A DNA stretch of 64,000 nt. It comes from Arsenicicoccus piscis. GTDB taxonomy: Bacteria > Actinomycetota > Actinomycetes > Actinomycetales > Dermatophilaceae. The position numbers and the translations under genes are program-made. The stretch is from positions 114,253 through 178,252 of the forward strand of contig NZ_JAKZHV010000009.1 of assembly GCF_022568835.1 (NCBI RefSeq). Reading direction: 5' to 3'. The notes below the pieces were generated by a model. That model made no database searches. It was given only the letters and a program-made list of their open reading frames with translations, and was not told the origin of the DNA. This document shows positions 47,253-54,547 of the stretch, piece after piece. Position 1 is the first letter of the stretch. Each line of letters opens with the position of its first letter.

Positions 47253-48079
47253 TCGCGTTGGGCAGCAACGGTCGTCGTGAGGCGGTGCTGTCCTCCGACG
47301 TGGACTCCGCTGTCGCCTTCGTGGACGGGACCACCGACGAGCAGATGGCCGCGTACCGAGCGGTCTTCGCCACCGTCGACGTGACCCTCGCCAACGCCGG
47401 GCTGACCAGCGACAAGCACGGGGTGAGTGCCCGCAGCGCCGCCATGTCGCGCACCCACACCCAGTGGCGCGAGGCGGCCCACCACTGGCTGCTCGACCCC
47501 GCCGAGGACAAGGGCGCGATCATGACCTCGCTGCTGGTCGACGGCCGTCCGATCTACGGCGACCCGGGCCTGGCCGCGATCAGCACCATCTTCCGAGACC
47601 TGCGCGAGCACCCGCTGACGATGCGGCTGCTGCTGATCGACGCGCTGGCGCGGCGCGCCACGCTGCGCTCGGCCCGCGAGGCTCCCTGGCGGCGCTCGGC
47701 CCACTTCGACATCAAGGGTCATGCGCTGCTCCCCCTGGTCAACCTCGCCCGGTGGTCCGGTCTCACCGCCCGCTCCACCGCGTTGTCGACCGTAGACCGT
47801 CTCCACGACGCCGCGGGCACGCCGCTGCTGCCGGACGACACGGCACGCACGCTCGCGGAGGTGTTCGAGGTGTTGCAGCGGTTGCGCCTGCGCTACCAGC
47901 TGCTGCAGCTGCAGGAGGGGCGTCGGCCCTCGGACGAGGTGACCTTCGACCTGATGTCCCCCATCGACCGCAGCATCGTCGTCCAGGCCGTGCGCGAGAT
48001 CTCGACCGCTCAGCGGCGGATGGCCAACGTCGCGCAGTTCGTGGATGCCTCGGAGTGGACGTTGCCGGAGCCGCACTGA
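47249..48079 (+). CDS. C-terminal part of the DUF294 protein (nucleotidyltransferase and substrate-binding domains)
   Basis: Open frame of 276 residues in the +1 register from the previous one, with GTG at 47249 overlapping the upstream TGA. ALGSNGRREAVLSSDVDSAVAFVDG is the DUF294 nucleotidyltransferase motif (G-S-x4-E and D-x-D). The rest is the DUF294_C helical domain, including AHFDIKGHALLPLVNLARW. If the GTGA overlap is real, termination-reinitiation could still make both halves as separate proteins. It overlaps the metallophosphoesterase start by one base. Confidence 0.78.
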   Translation: MIALGSNGRREAVLSSDVDSAVAFVDGTTDEQMAAYRAVFATVDVTLANAGLTSDKHGVSARSAAMSRTHTQWREAAHHWLLDPAEDKGAIMTSLLVDGRPIYGDPGLAAISTIFRDLREHPLTMRLLLIDALARRATLRSAREAPWRRSAHFDIKGHALLPLVNLARWSGLTARSTALSTVDRLHDAAGTPLLPDDTARTLAEVFEVLQRLRLRYQLLQLQEGRRPSDEVTFDLMSPIDRSIVVQAVREISTAQRRMANVAQFVDASEWTLPEPH

Positions 48080-48936
48080 TGCGCCACGCGGTGATCGGGG
48101 ACGTGGGTGGGCACGCCCACGACCTCTGGGCGGAGGTCGAGCGACTGGGCGGTGACCCGCGCTCGGGTCGGCTCCCTGACGACCTCGTCGTGGTGCAGGT
48201 GGGTGACCTGGTCCACCGCGGCCCGCACTCCGAGGAGGTCGTCGCTGTCGTCGACCGGTTCCTGCAGCGCTCCCCCGACCGGTGGCTGCAGCTCGTGGGC
48301 AACCACGAGGCGCAGTACCTGCGTGAGCCGGCGTTCGAGTGGCGCCAGTGGGTGAACGCCCGCGCCAGGGCGACCTTGCGGGGGTGGTGGGCCGACGGCC
48401 TGATGCGGGTCGCCGCGGCGCTGCCCGGGTCCCCGGCTGCATCGGCCCCGTCCGGGCCCGGCGGAACGGCAAGCACCTCTGGCGTTCTGGTGACGCACGC
48501 CGGGCTGACGCAGACCTTCTGGCGGGACGACCTCGGGTCGCCGTCGACGGCGGCGCAGGCCGCTGACGCGCTGAATGCGTTGGGCCGCAACGATGCTGAT
48601 GTCATCTTCCGACCCGGTGTGATGCTCGGTGGACGGCATGACCACGCCGCCGGTCCGCTCTGGGCCTCTGCCGGTCAGGAGCTGTTGCCGGGCTGGCTGG
48701 GCGTCTCGATGCCGTTCGACCAGGCGCACGGCCACTCGTCGGCCTACGACTGGCAGCGGGGGGTCTACCGGACGGTGCCGGAGGTGGTCGGACGCACCAC
48801 CCTCGACCACGACGGGGGCCACGAGACCACCCACCTCGACGGCGGGCGCATCGTCGGCGTCGACCCCGGCCACGGCGCACAGGCCCACCACACCTGGCGC
48901 GCCTGGGAGCACCGGCCGCTCAGCGCCGGCGCGTGA
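48079..48936 (+). CDS. metallophosphoesterase (calcineurin-like)
   Basis: Cytosolic phosphoesterase of 285 residues. Metal motifs are IGDVGGHAHDL (G-D-x-x-G-H), VGDLVHRGPHS (G-D-x-x-x-R-G), LVGNHEAQYL (G-N-H-E), VTHAGLTQTFW, and the late QAHGHSSAYDW. The arrangement is like protein phosphatase/diadenosine tetraphosphatase (ApaH-like) enzymes. TGATG overlap with the DUF294 gene suggests one operon. The substrate is unknown. Confidence 0.85.
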   Translation: MRHAVIGDVGGHAHDLWAEVERLGGDPRSGRLPDDLVVVQVGDLVHRGPHSEEVVAVVDRFLQRSPDRWLQLVGNHEAQYLREPAFEWRQWVNARARATLRGWWADGLMRVAAALPGSPAASAPSGPGGTASTSGVLVTHAGLTQTFWRDDLGSPSTAAQAADALNALGRNDADVIFRPGVMLGGRHDHAAGPLWASAGQELLPGWLGVSMPFDQAHGHSSAYDWQRGVYRTVPEVVGRTTLDHDGGHETTHLDGGRIVGVDPGHGAQAHHTWRAWEHRPLSAGA

Positions 48937-49096
48937 GCCTGCGCACATCCCGGCGTCGGTCGCCGCGAGCCCGGTGCGTGCCGCGCAGCCGGTGTCCCCG
49001 TGGCATCCGACTGTCCCCACGACGCGGCTTCAGGAATGGTTCAGCGGACCGGGCCGATGGTGGGTCGATGCACCGCCGCCAACCCCGAGGACCACG

Positions 49097-49831
49097 ATGA
49101 GCAGCTCCCTGCCGGCCACCCCAGACCAGGTCCCGCCCGAGCCGGCCTCGTCCGGAGCGGACAGGTCGCGCCCGCTCACGTCCCGGCCGGGGCCGGTCGC
49201 GCTCGGCGGCGCTGCGCTGCTGGCCGCAGGGACGGCGCTGGGGACCGTGGTCACCGAGGAGGGTGCCCGGGCGACCGGCGAGCTGCATCTGGACCAGCTG
49301 ATCGCCGCCGACCGCGAGGCGCCCCTGATCGCTCTGGCCCGGGCGATCGACGTCGGGCTTGGCCCCGTGGGCGCCCCGATCCTGCTGCTGGTGCTGTGCC
49401 TCGCCGTGGCGGTCAAGAACCGTTGGGCCGCAGTGGTGCTCGGCGGTGTGACGCTCACCGGCTGGTTCTCGGTGGCGCTCGGCAAGATCGTCTTCGCCCG
49501 GCACCGGCCGCCCATCGACGAGGTCCACGCCCTGGTGCACGAGACGGGGGTCGACAGCTACCCGTCGGGGCACACCGCGTTCGCGGCGGCCCTCGTCGCG
49601 GGGGTGGTCCTCGCGCTGCGCGTCTCCGGGCGGTCTACCCGCTGGGCGTGGTGGCTCGGCGTCCCCTTCGTCGTGGTGGTCGCCGCCTCCCGCCTCTATC
49701 TCGGGGCGCACTACCTGAGCGACGTCGTGGGCTCGAACCTCTACGTCGCCGGCAGCGTCCTGCTCCTCAGCGCACTCCTGTCGAGCCTGATCACGCGATG
49801 GGGCTCCCGGCGCGAGACGATGGGTCGGTGA
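49097..49831 (+). CDS. PAP2-family membrane phosphatase
   Basis: Integral membrane phosphatase of 244 residues with about six helices. All three PAP2 signatures are present: KIVFARHRPP (K-x6-R-P), SYPSGHTAFAAAL (P-S-G-H) and SRLYLGAHYLSDVVG (S-R-x5-H-x3-D). Likely substrates are phosphatidate, phosphatidylglycerophosphate or undecaprenyl diphosphate. The ATG at 49097 has CCCCGAGG upstream. The stop overlaps the GTG of the histidine kinase gene (GTGA), so the two are translationally coupled, suggesting a link to envelope sensing. The 160 bases before it hold no gene. Confidence 0.9.
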   Translation: MSSSLPATPDQVPPEPASSGADRSRPLTSRPGPVALGGAALLAAGTALGTVVTEEGARATGELHLDQLIAADREAPLIALARAIDVGLGPVGAPILLLVLCLAVAVKNRWAAVVLGGVTLTGWFSVALGKIVFARHRPPIDEVHALVHETGVDSYPSGHTAFAAALVAGVVLALRVSGRSTRWAWWLGVPFVVVVAASRLYLGAHYLSDVVGSNLYVAGSVLLLSALLSSLITRWGSRRETMGR

Positions 49832-51201
49832 CACCGGCCTCCTTGCGTACCCGGTGGCGGGTCCGATCGCTGCGCTTTCGCATCGTCGCCGTCACGGCTG
49901 CCGCCGCGACCCTCGCGATCGTGCTGGCCCTCGGGGCCTACCTACTGACCCTGCGCACCATCCTCGACAACACGGCCACGACGGCCGCCACCGATCAGGC
50001 CGGCCGGGTCGCCGCCCAGCTCGCCGATCGTCCTGGGGACCCCTCGAGCGTCCTGCAGGCCGTGTCCGCGCAGGGCTCGATCCTGCAGCTGCTCGACGGT
50101 GCCGGTCGGGTGATCTCCTACAGCGACAGCGCGGGCGCCACGCAGCCCCTGGCCGGCCTGCGTCCCGCTGCCGGCCAGGTCCAGAGCGCGCAGGTCGACG
50201 GGGTCCCCACCGACGAGCACGAGCCCTATGTGGTGGTGGCGCGCGGTCTCAGGCCCTCCGAGGGGCCGCCGGGAGGCACCCTGCTCGTAGCCACGCCGGT
50301 GCAGAACGAGACGGTGCTCATCGAGGGGGCGAGCATCGCGCTCGGCCTGCTGGCCCTGCTCCTGTTCGGCGGGCTCCTCTGGCTGATCAACCGGGTGCTG
50401 TCGAGCGCGCTCGGCCGGGTCGAGCGAATCCGGTCGTCGGTGGCCGAGATCGGGGCGACCCGGTCCGACTTGCGCGTCCCCGTGCCCTCCGGTGACGACG
50501 AGATCACCCACCTCGCCGAGACGATGAACGCGATGCTCGACCGCCTGCACGAGGCGGACGCGGCCCAGCGCGCGTTCGTCAGCGACGCGTCGCACGAGCT
50601 GCGTAGCCCGCTGACGGCCATCCGGATGATCGCCGACACCTCGGCCGGGGGCATCGACGCCGACGGCACCCGCGTCGTGCGGGCCGAGGCACTGCGCCTG
50701 CAGCACCTCGTGGACGACCTGCTCACCCTCGCCAAGATCGACGACACGGCCGCGGTGCGCCCGCACGTCGAGGTCGACCTGGACGACCTGCTCATCGACG
50801 AGGCCCGTCGGCTGCGCGCCACCGGCACGCTGCGCGTGGAGGCCCAGATCGAGGCCGCGCGTCTCGAGGGCGACCCGGTCCAGCTGGCCAGGGTGGTGCG
50901 CAACCTCGTCGACAACGCCTCGCGGCACGCCCGGACCGCGGTGCGGCTCGGCTGCGCCGCCACGGCGGACGGCTCGGTGACCGTCACGGTGGACAACGAC
51001 GGCGAGCCCGTGCCGCTCGACCGGCGCGAGGCCATCTTCGACCGGTTCACCCGGCTGCAGGACTCACGCGACCGAGACACCGGCGGCAGCGGGTTGGGCC
51101 TCGCCATCGTCCGGGCGCTGGTCGAGAGCTACGGCGGCACCGTGGTCACCACCGAGACGCCTGAGGGCCGGTGCCGGTTCGAGGTGCGGATCCCGGGCTG
51201 A
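49828..51201 (+). CDS. sensor histidine kinase
   Basis: Membrane histidine kinase of 457 residues. It starts with GTG at 49828 inside the PAP2 stop; the longer open frame upstream is a shadow. TM1 is about 19-41, an extracytoplasmic sensor of about 120 residues follows, TM2 about 172-190, then HAMP (LIVNRVLSS-type, to about 245). The H-box is FVSDASHELRSPLTAIRM, the N-box VVRNLVDNASRHA, the F/G boxes IFDRFTRLQDSRDRDTGGSGLGLAIVRAL. It converges with the OmpR-type regulator at 51211, which is the likely partner although encoded on the opposite strand. Confidence 0.92.
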   Translation: MTPASLRTRWRVRSLRFRIVAVTAAAATLAIVLALGAYLLTLRTILDNTATTAATDQAGRVAAQLADRPGDPSSVLQAVSAQGSILQLLDGAGRVISYSDSAGATQPLAGLRPAAGQVQSAQVDGVPTDEHEPYVVVARGLRPSEGPPGGTLLVATPVQNETVLIEGASIALGLLALLLFGGLLWLINRVLSSALGRVERIRSSVAEIGATRSDLRVPVPSGDDEITHLAETMNAMLDRLHEADAAQRAFVSDASHELRSPLTAIRMIADTSAGGIDADGTRVVRAEALRLQHLVDDLLTLAKIDDTAAVRPHVEVDLDDLLIDEARRLRATGTLRVEAQIEAARLEGDPVQLARVVRNLVDNASRHARTAVRLGCAATADGSVTVTVDNDGEPVPLDRREAIFDRFTRLQDSRDRDTGGSGLGLAIVRALVESYGGTVVTTETPEGRCRFEVRIPG

Positions 51202-51210
51202 GGGGCTCGG

Positions 51211-51888
51211 CTAACGGTCTACGGCGTGGAGGCGGTAGCCCCGACCACGGACCGTCTCGAGCGACTCGACCCCGAACGGCACGTCGATCTTCTTGCGCAG
51301 GTGCCCGACGTAGACCTCGACGATGTTCTCGCCGCCGTCGTAGGAGGCGTCCCAGACGTTGTCGAGGATCTCGGCCTTGGACACGACGTCACCGGTGTGG
51401 CGCATCAGGAACTGCAGGACGGCGAACTCGCGAGCGGTCAGCGCGATCGGCTCGCCCCCGTGCGTGACCAGGTGCTTGGCGGGGTCGAGCACCAGGCTGC
51501 CTGCCTCGAGCGCGGACGGCCGCTCCGGCGCACCGCGACGCATCAGCGCTCGCAGGCGGGCGACGAGCACGATGAAGCTGAACGGCTTCGAGAGGTAGTC
51601 GTCCGCGCCGAGGTCGAACGCGTCGGTCTGGTCGTACTCGCCGTCCTTGGCCGTCAGCATCAGGACGGGCGTCCAGATCTGCAGCTCGCGCAGGTTGCGC
51701 AGCACGTCGTAGCCGTTGCGCCCGGGCAGCATGATGTCGAGAACGATCACGTCGTAAGGGTTTTCGGTCGCCAGCCACTGACCGCTCACGCCGTCGTGGG
51801 CGACGTCGACGACGAACCCCTCGTTGACGAGCGCCTTCTTCAGCGGCAGCGCGATGTTGACGTGGTCCTCGACGACCAAGACCCGCAT
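51211..51888 (-). CDS. OmpR-family response regulator
   Basis: Two-component response regulator of 225 residues. The receiver domain (1-115) has MRVLVVEDHVNIALPLKKAL, phospho-acceptor Asp in VIVLDIMLPGRNG, Thr in LMLTAKDG and Lys in LSKPF. The DNA-binding domain (about 128-222) has LTAREFAVLQFLMRHTGDVVSKAEIL and VEVYVGHLRKKIDVPFG with RGRGYRL. The ATG at 51888 follows GAGGAGG. A 15-bp direct repeat 42 bases upstream could be its own binding site. It is the probable partner of the kinase at 49828. Confidence 0.94.
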   Translation of the reverse strand: MRVLVVEDHVNIALPLKKALVNEGFVVDVAHDGVSGQWLATENPYDVIVLDIMLPGRNGYDVLRNLRELQIWTPVLMLTAKDGEYDQTDAFDLGADDYLSKPFSFIVLVARLRALMRRGAPERPSALEAGSLVLDPAKHLVTHGGEPIALTAREFAVLQFLMRHTGDVVSKAEILDNVWDASYDGGENIVEVYVGHLRKKIDVPFGVESLETVRGRGYRLHAVDR

Positions 51889-51929
51889 GACGGTCCTCCT
51901 CGTGGCTCTGTGCGCTGGTTGCGACGCTC

Positions 51930-51970
51930 GCTCGTGGCTCGATCGCTCGTGGCTCGATCGCTCGTGTCGA
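51930..51970. repeat. 15-bp direct repeat upstream of the response regulator
   Basis: GCTCGTGGCTCGATC occurs at 51930-51944 and 51945-51959, followed by a third partial copy (GCTCGTGTCGA, 51960-51970). It lies 42-82 bases before the regulator start and within the only promoter region between the regulator and the GNAT gene. OmpR-type regulators bind direct repeats, so autoregulation is possible; slipped-strand duplication without function is the alternative. Confidence 0.7.
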
Positions 51971-51978
51971 GCGCGAGG

Positions 51979-52488
51979 TTAGCGATCGGCGGCTGAACGA
52001 TTTCTGAACGGACCGTGGTTCGCGAGCTCCTCGAGCGCAGCGCCGTCGAGCCGCTGGCTGGTCCAGGCGGCCAACGGGTCGGCGCCGATCGAGCGGTAGA
52101 AGCCGATGGCGGGGGCGTTCCAGTCCAGGACCGTCCACTCCAGCCGGGTGTAGCCGCGCTCGACGCAGCGGCGCGCGAGCGTGGCGAGCAGCGCCTTGCC
52201 GAGGCCCGACCCGCGATGGGCGGGCTCGACGAACAGGTCCTCGAGCCAGATCCCGTGCCGACCGGTCCAGGTGGAGAAGGTCAGGAACCACACCGCCATC
52301 CCGACCACGCGGCCGTCCGTCTCCGCGACGTCCGCGTAGACCGCCGGCTCGCCGTCCGTGGGAAACAGGGCCTCCCGAAGGTCCTGCTCGCTCGCCTGCG
52401 CGGCCTCCGGCTCCTTCTCGTAGACCGCGAGCTCGCGCACGAGCCGGACCAGGTCGGGGACGTCGTCGGGGGTTGCGGGGCGGATCAT
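51979..52488 (-). CDS. GNAT family N-acetyltransferase (diamine/spermidine acetyltransferase-like)
   Basis: Acetyltransferase of 169 residues. MIRPATPDDVPDLVRLVRELAVYEKEPE, then GIWLEDLFVEPAHRGSGLGKALLATLARRC (acetyl-CoA loop R-G-S-G-L-G-K) and LEWTVLDWNAPAIGFYRSIGA match the SSAT-like group. The acceptor amine is not certain. It is followed upstream by the DinB-fold gene with a 10-base gap and may share its transcript. Confidence 0.88.
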   Translation of the reverse strand: MIRPATPDDVPDLVRLVRELAVYEKEPEAAQASEQDLREALFPTDGEPAVYADVAETDGRVVGMAVWFLTFSTWTGRHGIWLEDLFVEPAHRGSGLGKALLATLARRCVERGYTRLEWTVLDWNAPAIGFYRSIGADPLAAWTSQRLDGAALEELANHGPFRNRSAADR

Positions 52489-52498
52489 GATGCCGAAC

Positions 52499-53089
52499 CT
52501 AGCGGACGACCACGTCGGCCACCGCTGTCCTGCCGTAGACCCAGAGCATCAGCTCGATCGGGGCACCGCGGACCACGGTGCGCACCGGCCCGCGGGTGAC
52601 CTGGGCGCTGCGACCGTCCGGGACCTCGAGCACCAGGCCCGGCGTGCGGCGGCGGTGCAGCATCCAGGCGGCCACCCGCAGCCGCCGCCAGAGCGCGTCC
52701 TCGAGCGGGGCGTCCGGTGCCGGACGCTCCACCCGGTTGGGTCGGGCTACGTCCTCGGTGTGCACGACGTACTCCCCCAGCGCGTGCCGGTGACCCTCGA
52801 ACCGGTCGCCGGCCATGCAGGCGATGCCTCCCCCGCCGTGCCGCAGCTGCGCGACGAGCTCGGGATAGGACCACCGGGCCCGGACCCGCGCGGCGCGCCG
52901 GGCGCCGAAGTCGGCCAGCCGGTCTACGTCCATCGCGGGCCACGCGAGCGGATCGTGCTTGAGCGTCCACAGGTGCACGGCCAGGTCGTGCGCGTCCCAC
53001 CCCTCGCAGAGCGTCGGGGCGTCCGGGGACACCTGGTCGAGGACGTCGCAGAAGGCAGCCAACTGGCGATCCCGCAGCTCCTTGCTCAC
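52499..53089 (-). CDS. TIGR03085-type DinB-fold metal-binding protein
   Basis: Protein of 196 residues of the mycothiol-dependent maleylpyruvate isomerase/DinB superfamily, most like the TIGR03085 actinobacterial group. CDVLDQVSPDAPTLCEGWDAHDLAVHLWTL is the characteristic N-terminus, and the metal-site histidines appear in HLWTLKHD and GEYVVHTEDVARPN. The reaction is unknown; relatives use mycothiol. It is 12 bases downstream of the propeller gene, on the same strand. Confidence 0.82.
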   Translation of the reverse strand: MSKELRDRQLAAFCDVLDQVSPDAPTLCEGWDAHDLAVHLWTLKHDPLAWPAMDVDRLADFGARRAARVRARWSYPELVAQLRHGGGGIACMAGDRFEGHRHALGEYVVHTEDVARPNRVERPAPDAPLEDALWRRLRVAAWMLHRRRTPGLVLEVPDGRSAQVTRGPVRTVVRGAPIELMLWVYGRTAVADVVVR

Positions 53090-53101
53090 CGGCGCGCGCC
53101 G

Positions 53102-54253
53102 TCAGCGGATGCGGAGGACGCCGACCTGGCCGGTGGCGCCGGCGCCCCAGCAGGTGCCGCCCGGGACGCACTTGACCGCGTGGAAGCCCTGGTCGCTGAG
53201 CCGCTGCCAGGTCCGCCCGCCGTCGCGGGTGAGACTGGTGCCGGAGGACCCGCGGTAGGTGCCGGTGGCGATGGCGACCCGGTGGCCACCACCGACGAAC
53301 GCGACGTCCTCGCCGACGTGGGTGAGGTCGATGCCACCCGTCCAGGTGCGTCCGCCGTCGCGGGTGTAGGCCGCCGCATCGGTGTTGTCGGTCGGGTCGG
53401 CGAAGTCCCCGCCCACGACGATGCCGTGGCGTGGGTCCGCGAATGCCAGGGCGAAGCCACCGGCCGCGTCACCTGCGGGGATGGCGCTCGCGGCCGTCGT
53501 CCAGGTGCGCCCTCGGTCGTCGGAGCGCAGCACCCGGGACTGGGCGCCGCCGGTGATGATGAACGCCGAGCGACCCGCGGTGACCAGGCAGTCACCGCTT
53601 GCGGCGAAGGCGCCCTCGCCGGTCGTGTCCGGCATCCCGACCGAGGGCAGCACGGACCAGGAGCGGCCACCGTTGCTCGTCGACAGGATGCGGAACTTGC
53701 CGTCGACGGGATCGCTCACGGCGAGCCCGTGGCGTCCCCCGGGATAGAACGCCATGCAGTCGTAGAACGCGTTGGCGTCGGTGTTGCGGAACGACTCGGT
53801 CCAGGTCCGGCCGTCGTCCGTGGACCGGTAGATCCGTGACGCCTCCCCCGGCCCGATGGTGAGGACGTTGACGGCTCCCCCTGCGACCTCGACGTCCCGG
53901 AACGACAGGCCGGTCGTCCCTGGCGGCGTGCGGTCCACCCACGAGCGACCCCCGTCGGTCGTGTGGAAGATGCGCGCCGCCCCGTCCGTCAGGCTCTCGC
54001 CGGTGACCCAGACTTCCGTGCGGCTGACCGCCGCCAGGCCGCGGAAGTTCTGGTCGGCGTCGAGCACCGTGACCCGCCAGCTGCCGTGGCGGCGCTGGCC
54101 GGTGTCGGTGGCTGGGGCGTGGTGGGTGGCTGGTGCCGTGGTGGCTGCTGGGGTGGCCTGGGCGGCTGGGGTTGCTGGGGTGGCGGTGGCCACGGCGGGA
54201 GCGGCGCCGAGCACGAGGAGGGACGACACGAGGGCGGTTCCGATTCGTCGCAT
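53102..54253 (-). CDS. secreted BNR/YCF48-type beta-propeller protein
   Basis: Exported protein of 383 residues with a signal peptide (1-24, ending ATATPAT) and an Ala/Thr/Pro linker. At least five blades with Asp-box-like motifs are visible: HTTDGGRSWVDR, RSTDDGRTWTES, STSNGGRSWSVL, RSDDRGRTWTTA, YTRDGGRTWTGG and LTRDGGRTWQRL. Such folds bind ligands or polysaccharides, and similar proteins are often called oxidoreductases without proof. No catalytic residues can be named. The ATG is at 54253. Confidence 0.82.
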   Translation of the reverse strand: MRRIGTALVSSLLVLGAAPAVATATPATPAAQATPAATTAPATHHAPATDTGQRRHGSWRVTVLDADQNFRGLAAVSRTEVWVTGESLTDGAARIFHTTDGGRSWVDRTPPGTTGLSFRDVEVAGGAVNVLTIGPGEASRIYRSTDDGRTWTESFRNTDANAFYDCMAFYPGGRHGLAVSDPVDGKFRILSTSNGGRSWSVLPSVGMPDTTGEGAFAASGDCLVTAGRSAFIITGGAQSRVLRSDDRGRTWTTAASAIPAGDAAGGFALAFADPRHGIVVGGDFADPTDNTDAAAYTRDGGRTWTGGIDLTHVGEDVAFVGGGHRVAIATGTYRGSSGTSLTRDGGRTWQRLSDQGFHAVKCVPGGTCWGAGATGQVGVLRIR

Positions 54254-54346
54254 TCCCGAACGATCCTCCAGCCGCCAGACCTTGTCCAGACCCTGCCGGC
54301 GTCGTTGGCCTTGGACGTCGGGCCGCGTCGTGGCGCGTCGGAGCTC

Positions 54347-54514
54347 GTCGAGGTGGCAGTTGGCGACCGAGATGGCGGTTGGTCACACGACTGGCGTCGA
54401 GATGGCGGTTGGCCACTGAGATGGCTGGTGTACCAGCCGTTTCGGTGGCCAACTGCCGTGTCGACGGGGTGGGGGTGGCTAAGTGCCGTTTCGGTGGCGA
54501 AGTGCAGTGTCGAC
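54347..54514. repeat. cluster of 21-bp intergenic repeats in both orientations
   Basis: Three copies of a motif close to GTCGAGATGGCGGTTGGCCAC lie at 54347-54367, 54366-54386 and 54396-54416, followed by three inverted copies at 54445-54465 (GTGGCCAACTGCCGTGTCGAC), 54475-54495 and 54494-54514. Between them is the palindrome GGCTGGTGTACCAGCC (54423-54438). The whole 170-base block can fold back on itself. It fills the space between the hutH stop and the propeller gene start, so it may act as a terminator or as a repeat-type mobile sequence. Confidence 0.75.
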
Positions 54515-54547
54515 GGGGACGCGGTGGGACGGGAGGAGCCGGTGGGG

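Noticed and set aside
54347..54514. Possible CRISPR array
   Set aside because: Repeats occur in both orientations with irregular or overlapping spacing, and no cas genes are near.
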